Source: Allobosea sp.
GTDB lineage: Bacteria > Pseudomonadota > Alphaproteobacteria > Rhizobiales > Beijerinckiaceae
Length of the DNA stretch: 64,000 bases
Assembly: GCF_030695125.1 (NCBI RefSeq)
Contig: NZ_JAUYTP010000016.1
Coordinates: 186,001-250,000, forward strand
Reading direction: 5' to 3'
Shown: positions 61,080-64,000 of the stretch, one piece after another
Numbering within the stretch: the first letter of the stretch is position 1
Layout of the letters: every line of letters starts with the position of its first letter
Notes under the pieces: model-generated
The model's database searches: none
Seen by the model: the letters and a program-made list of their open reading frames with translations, nothing else
Told to the model about the DNA's origin: nothing
Program-made: the position numbers and the translations under genes

Positions 61080-61095
61080 ATAAAGATGTCTTTAT
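61080..61095 (-). promoter_or_regulatory. Palindrome upstream of ahcY, possible SahR operator
   Basis: ATAAAGA-TG-TCTTTAT is a perfect inverted repeat with two-base spacing, 75 bp before the ahcY start. AT-rich palindromes of the AAAGATATCTTT kind are the sites I associate with SahR, the ArsR-family regulator of SAM-cycle genes in Proteobacteria. The regulator is not in the window, so the assignment is inference. Confidence 0.55.
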
Positions 61096-61242
61096 GTGAT
61101 CGATCGAAAGGGAGTTGTCTGTCGCTTTAGTGACGTTTGGTCATATCGCGGACGACAGCTGCGCGACCTGATTGTGGGCTCTTGTATGGGATTGACGTGA
61201 AACAGCGTCGGCGGCACGCCGCCCCCGCGAGCCGGCCCGGAC

Positions 61243-61572
61243 TTACTCGCCCTCGCCGAAGCGGTCCGCCACGAGGGTCTCCAGCGCCTTCAGCGCTTCC
61301 TTGGCCTCGCGACCCTTGGCCACGACCGTGATCGTCGAGCCGATGCCGGCGCCGAGCGTCAGGATGCCCATGATCGAGGTCGCGCCCACGGTTTCGCCGC
61401 AGCGGGTGACGGTGACGTCGGCGTCGAAGGACGAGGCGCATTGCACGAATTTCGCCGTGGCGCGGGCGTGCAGCCCCTTCTTGTTGACGATCTGGAACTC
61501 GCCATAGATCGCGCCGGCGGGAATCTCGACCTCGGGGCAGTCACAATCCTCGATGTCCTGCCTGTCGTCCAC
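61243..61572 (-). CDS. ptsH: HPr phosphocarrier protein of the regulatory PTS
   Basis: The 109-aa protein is read from GTG 61572 (AGGGG about eight bases upstream). It has the HPr signature KKGLHARATAKFV with the phospho-His at residue 35, and the HPrK target serine Ser66 in GATSIMGILTLGAG. An N-terminal extension of about 20 residues with a Cys pair (Cys10, Cys12) precedes the usual fold. With manX and hprK upstream it forms the incomplete PTS typical of alphaproteobacteria, used for regulation and not for sugar uptake. It is 9 bp after the manX stop. Confidence 0.93.
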   Translation of the reverse strand: MDDRQDIEDCDCPEVEIPAGAIYGEFQIVNKKGLHARATAKFVQCASSFDADVTVTRCGETVGATSIMGILTLGAGIGSTITVVAKGREAKEALKALETLVADRFGEGE

Positions 61573-61581
61573 GGACCGCCC

Positions 61582-61983
61582 CTATTTGCCCGCCAGAACG
61601 CGGCTGGCGACGGTGATGTATTTGCGGCCGGCATCCTGCGCGCTGGTCACGGCCTCGTCGAGGGTCTTCTCCTCGCGCACGCTGGCGAGCTTGATCAGCA
61701 TCGGCAGGTTGACGCCGGCGACGACGTCGATGCGGCCGGGCTCCATCACGGAGATGGCGAGGTTGGAGGGCGTGCCGCCGAACATGTCGGTGAGGACGAT
61801 GACGCCCTTGCCGGTCTCGACAGCCTCGACGGCCGCGATGATGTCGCGGCGACGGCTTTCCATGTCGTCATCGGGCGCGATGGCGATGGTGGCGAGATGC
61901 TGTTGGGGGCCGACGACGTGTTCGAGCGCGGCACGGAACTCCGTGGCCAGATGCCCATGCGTCACGAGGACCAGTCCGATCAT
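61582..61983 (-). CDS. manX: PTS EIIA component, mannose-type (ManX-like)
   Basis: The 133-aa protein begins MIGLVLVTHGHLATEFRAAL; His9 is the expected phosphorylation site (as His10 of E. coli EIIA-Man). GVIVLTDMFGGTPSNLAISV is the family TDMFGGTPSN motif, and NLPMLIKL follows. No EIIB or EIIC gene is visible, so it most likely works as a regulator in a phosphorelay with HPr and HPr kinase. It lies between hprK (122-bp gap) and ptsH. Confidence 0.93.
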   Translation of the reverse strand: MIGLVLVTHGHLATEFRAALEHVVGPQQHLATIAIAPDDDMESRRRDIIAAVEAVETGKGVIVLTDMFGGTPSNLAISVMEPGRIDVVAGVNLPMLIKLASVREEKTLDEAVTSAQDAGRKYITVASRVLAGK

Positions 61984-62105
61984 TCAATATGGCACCGAAG
62001 AGCGCTTTCGGCGCCCGGACAAGGTGGCGGTTTATGCGGCAGGTGCGAAGGATAGGCAAGCCGGCTTGATGAAAACTTGTCGCATTTGAAACATTGGCTG
62101 AAACA

Positions 62106-62555
62106 TCAGCCGGCATCCGTGAACAGCCGCAGGGCCGCCAGTACCAGGCGCTCGTCGCCCGCGCGCCCCATCACGGTGAGGCGCGGCAGGTCGATTCCTC
62201 CCAGGCGATCGACGAGATCCTCCGGTTGCGGCATGCGCGTCGGCTCGGCGCCGCTCAGATCGACGATCAGGCGCACGACCGCCGCCGGCTGGTAGGGCTC
62301 CGGCGTCAGCCCGAGCCCGCGGCGCTCGATCAGCCCTTCGAGTGGCGCGACGGGCCGCGCCAGCAGGCGCCCGCCGCGTGGCTGCAGCGCCGTGCGGTCG
62401 TCGGCGACGAGGCGCGCGAAACCGCCTGCGCTTTGCGCCTGCGCAATCATGGCGAGCGCCAGGACCGACTTCCCAGATCCGGACGCGCCCCGGATCAGCA
62501 CCCCGGCCTCGCCGATCGCGACGGTCGTCCCATGGATCGTGCTGTCGCGTGTCAT
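62106..62555 (-). CDS. hprK: HPr kinase/phosphorylase, short alphaproteobacterial form
   Basis: The 149-aa protein starts at ATG 62555 (MTRDSTIHGTTVAIGEAGVL), 4 bp after the chvG stop; a longer frame from 62807 shadows chvG. It has the Walker A GASGSGKS (residues 23-30) and ADDRTAL, and the C-terminal part (TRMPQPEDLVDRLGGIDLPR). Only the catalytic core is present: the N-terminal domain of Firmicute HprK is missing, as is usual in Alphaproteobacteria. It phosphorylates HPr at Ser66. Adjacent to manX and ptsH. Confidence 0.92.
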   Translation of the reverse strand: MTRDSTIHGTTVAIGEAGVLIRGASGSGKSVLALAMIAQAQSAGGFARLVADDRTALQPRGGRLLARPVAPLEGLIERRGLGLTPEPYQPAAVVRLIVDLSGAEPTRMPQPEDLVDRLGGIDLPRLTVMGRAGDERLVLAALRLFTDAG

Positions 62556-62559
62556 CGGC

Positions 62560-64000
62560 TCAGGCGGTCTGCTGAAGAGCGGGCAGGCTGACGATGAAGC
62601 GAGCGCCCAGTCGCGGCTGCTCGCCATCGGGACCGGCCGGTCCCAGCCGGTTCTCGGCCCGGATCGTGCCGCGATGCGCCTCGACGATCTGGCGCGAGAT
62701 CGACAGCCCGAGCCCAGAATTCTGGCCGAAGCCGTCATGGGGCCGGTCGGTATAGAAGCGCTCGAACACCCGCTCCAGCGCATGGGACTCGATGCCCGGC
62801 CCCTCATCCTCGACCGTGATCAGGACCTGGTCGGCGACGCGCGTCAGCAGGACGCGGACCGGCTTGTCGGGCGGCGAGAAGGAGCGGGCGTTGTCGATCA
62901 GGTTGACGAGAACCTGCCCGAGCCGGGAATCATGGCCGAGCACGATGAAGCCGTCGCGCCCGCCGGGCCGGCGCCGCTCGCTGACGAGTTCGATCCGGGG
63001 CTGGCCTTCGCGGCGCGTCTCGTTCTGCACGGACACGACGGCCTCCAGCACCTGGGCCAGGTCGACCGGCCCGGAATCGTTGCGGGCGAGTTCGGCATCG
63101 AGCCGGGAGGCGTCGGAGATGTCGGAAATCAGCCGGTCGAGACGGCGCACGTCATGCTGGATCACCGCCATGAGCCGCCCGCGCGACTCGTCGTTCTTCG
63201 CCCGCGGCAGGGTCTCCACCGCGCTGCGCAGCGAGGTCAGCGGGTTTTTCAGCTCATGGGCGACGTCGGCGGCGAAACTCTCGATCGCCTCGATGCGGCT
63301 GTAGAGCGCCTTGGTCATCTCGCGCAACGAGCCGGACAGATGGCCGATCTCGTCATGCCGGTTGCCGAAATCGGGGATCTGCTCGCGCGATTTCACCCCC
63401 CTGCGCACGCGCTGGGCCGCGTCGGCGAGCTTGCGGATCGGCTCGGCGATGGTGCCGGCGAGCAGCACCGACAGCACGATCATGACGCCTGCCGAGATCG
63501 CGAACACCCGGAAGATCGCATAGCGCTCGGAGACGATCACCGCATCGATGTCGCCGCCCTGCGTCGACAGCAGGAGCGCGCCCTTGACCGCGCGGAAACG
63601 CTGCACCGGCACCGCCACCGAGACGATGGTCTGTCCCCGCGTGTTCACCCGCACGATGCTCGCCGGCGATCCGCTGAGCGCGCGCGCGACTTCCGGATAG
63701 GATCGGCCGTTGGCGTTCTCGAAATCGTCATAGGCCGGGACGTCGGGGCGGCCGAGCCGGTTGCGAAGCAGGTTCCAGGTCCGCTCCAGCAGCGGCGCCT
63801 CGTCGGGCTCGCCGACCCGCGGCAGATCGAGCCGCAGCACGTCGCCGCGCGAATAAAGGCTGCGCGAATCGAGCGTCAGCAGCCCGTCGCGGTCGTAGAT
63901 CCGCGCCCGCGTCTTGGTGGGGGTCACCAACCGGCGCAGCAGCGGCGCGACCTTTTCGGGGTTGATCGAGAAATCGAGAGGGTCTTCGGCGATGCCGGCG
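62560..64000 (-). CDS. chvG: Sensor histidine kinase ChvG (ExoS), N-terminus beyond window
   Basis: The frame stays open to position 64000, reading back through DPLDFSINPEKVAPLL and RRLVTPTKTRARIYDRDG, so the start is outside. The visible part has a periplasmic sensor region, a TM helix (about residues 160-185 of the visible part), a HAMP segment (EPIRKLADAAQRVRRG), the HisKA box FAADVAHELKNPLTSLRSA with a normal His, and HATPase boxes NLIDNARSFS, DEGPGIE and SGLGLSISRQIVEAHRG. In Rhizobiales ChvG with ChvI senses acid or envelope signals and controls surface polysaccharide and virulence genes. Its stop is 4 bp before hprK. Confidence 0.95.
   Translation of the reverse strand, partial: AGIAEDPLDFSINPEKVAPLLRRLVTPTKTRARIYDRDGLLTLDSRSLYSRGDVLRLDLPRVGEPDEAPLLERTWNLLRNRLGRPDVPAYDDFENANGRSYPEVARALSGSPASIVRVNTRGQTIVSVAVPVQRFRAVKGALLLSTQGGDIDAVIVSERYAIFRVFAISAGVMIVLSVLLAGTIAEPIRKLADAAQRVRRGVKSREQIPDFGNRHDEIGHLSGSLREMTKALYSRIEAIESFAADVAHELKNPLTSLRSAVETLPRAKNDESRGRLMAVIQHDVRRLDRLISDISDASRLDAELARNDSGPVDLAQVLEAVVSVQNETRREGQPRIELVSERRRPGGRDGFIVLGHDSRLGQVLVNLIDNARSFSPPDKPVRVLLTRVADQVLITVEDEGPGIESHALERVFERFYTDRPHDGFGQNSGLGLSISRQIVEAHRGTIRAENRLGPAGPDGEQPRLGARFIVSLPALQQTA

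Overview
The window is high-GC DNA, densely coded on both strands, and fits an alphaproteobacterium of the Hyphomicrobiales (Bosea-like). That placement is inferred from gene content and order, not from a marker gene. The strongest clue is the right-hand block chvG–hprK–manX(EIIA)–ptsH–ahcY–divL–tsaE/phosphotransferase–nucleotidyltransferase–addB–addA with trxA nearby, an order I know from Rhizobiales-type genomes. A truncated HPr kinase and an alphaproteobacterial-type AhcY of 466 aa agree with it. No rRNA, tRNA, CRISPR, insertion sequence or integrase was seen.

1–22.7 kb is a surface-polysaccharide locus, almost all on the minus strand. It starts with wbpA-wbpB-wbpD-wbpE homologues, which would make a 2,3-diacetamido uronic acid nucleotide sugar. 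A WecB/WbpI-type 2-epimerase lies further along. The rest is five or more glycosyltransferases (two of them large and composite), two methyltransferases, two NAD-dependent epimerases, two NodB-fold proteins, a sugar N-formyltransferase-like protein, an asparagine-synthetase-type amidotransferase and the start of an ABC ATPase of the polysaccharide export (Wzt/TagH) type that runs off the left edge. Short AT-rich stretches and inverted glycosyltransferase paralogues suggest a mosaic, horizontally built cluster.

22.9–37 kb holds nadE, a small secreted cysteine-repeat protein, and a divergent catabolic/transport locus. Its minus arm is a MarR regulator, an oligopeptide-type binding protein, an isoaspartyl peptidase/asparaginase, a ketopantoate-reductase-like enzyme and an SDR. 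Its plus arm is a creatininase-family hydrolase, two permeases, a fused double ATPase and a PuuE-type deacetylase-fold hydrolase. A perfect 16-bp palindrome between the arms is the likely shared operator. I read the locus as uptake and hydrolysis of an unidentified amide- or lactam-containing compound.

37–46.5 kb carries a proline/alanine-rich OmpA-family protein, a YjfB-like small protein, a TPP riboswitch with thiC, a YgjP-like metallohydrolase, a Bcr/CflA efflux pump, a class A penicillin-binding protein (PBP1a) and a DoxX protein. 46.5–64 kb carries trxA, a DUF1345 membrane protein, addA, addB, a MurU-like nucleotidyltransferase, a TsaE–phosphotransferase fusion, a DivL-type kinase whose phospho-acceptor histidine is tyrosine, ahcY, and the regulatory PTS genes beside chvG, which runs off the right edge.

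From 27.6 kb rightward, many intergenic gaps hold long imperfect palindromes of at least four sequence classes. None was seen in the polysaccharide cluster.
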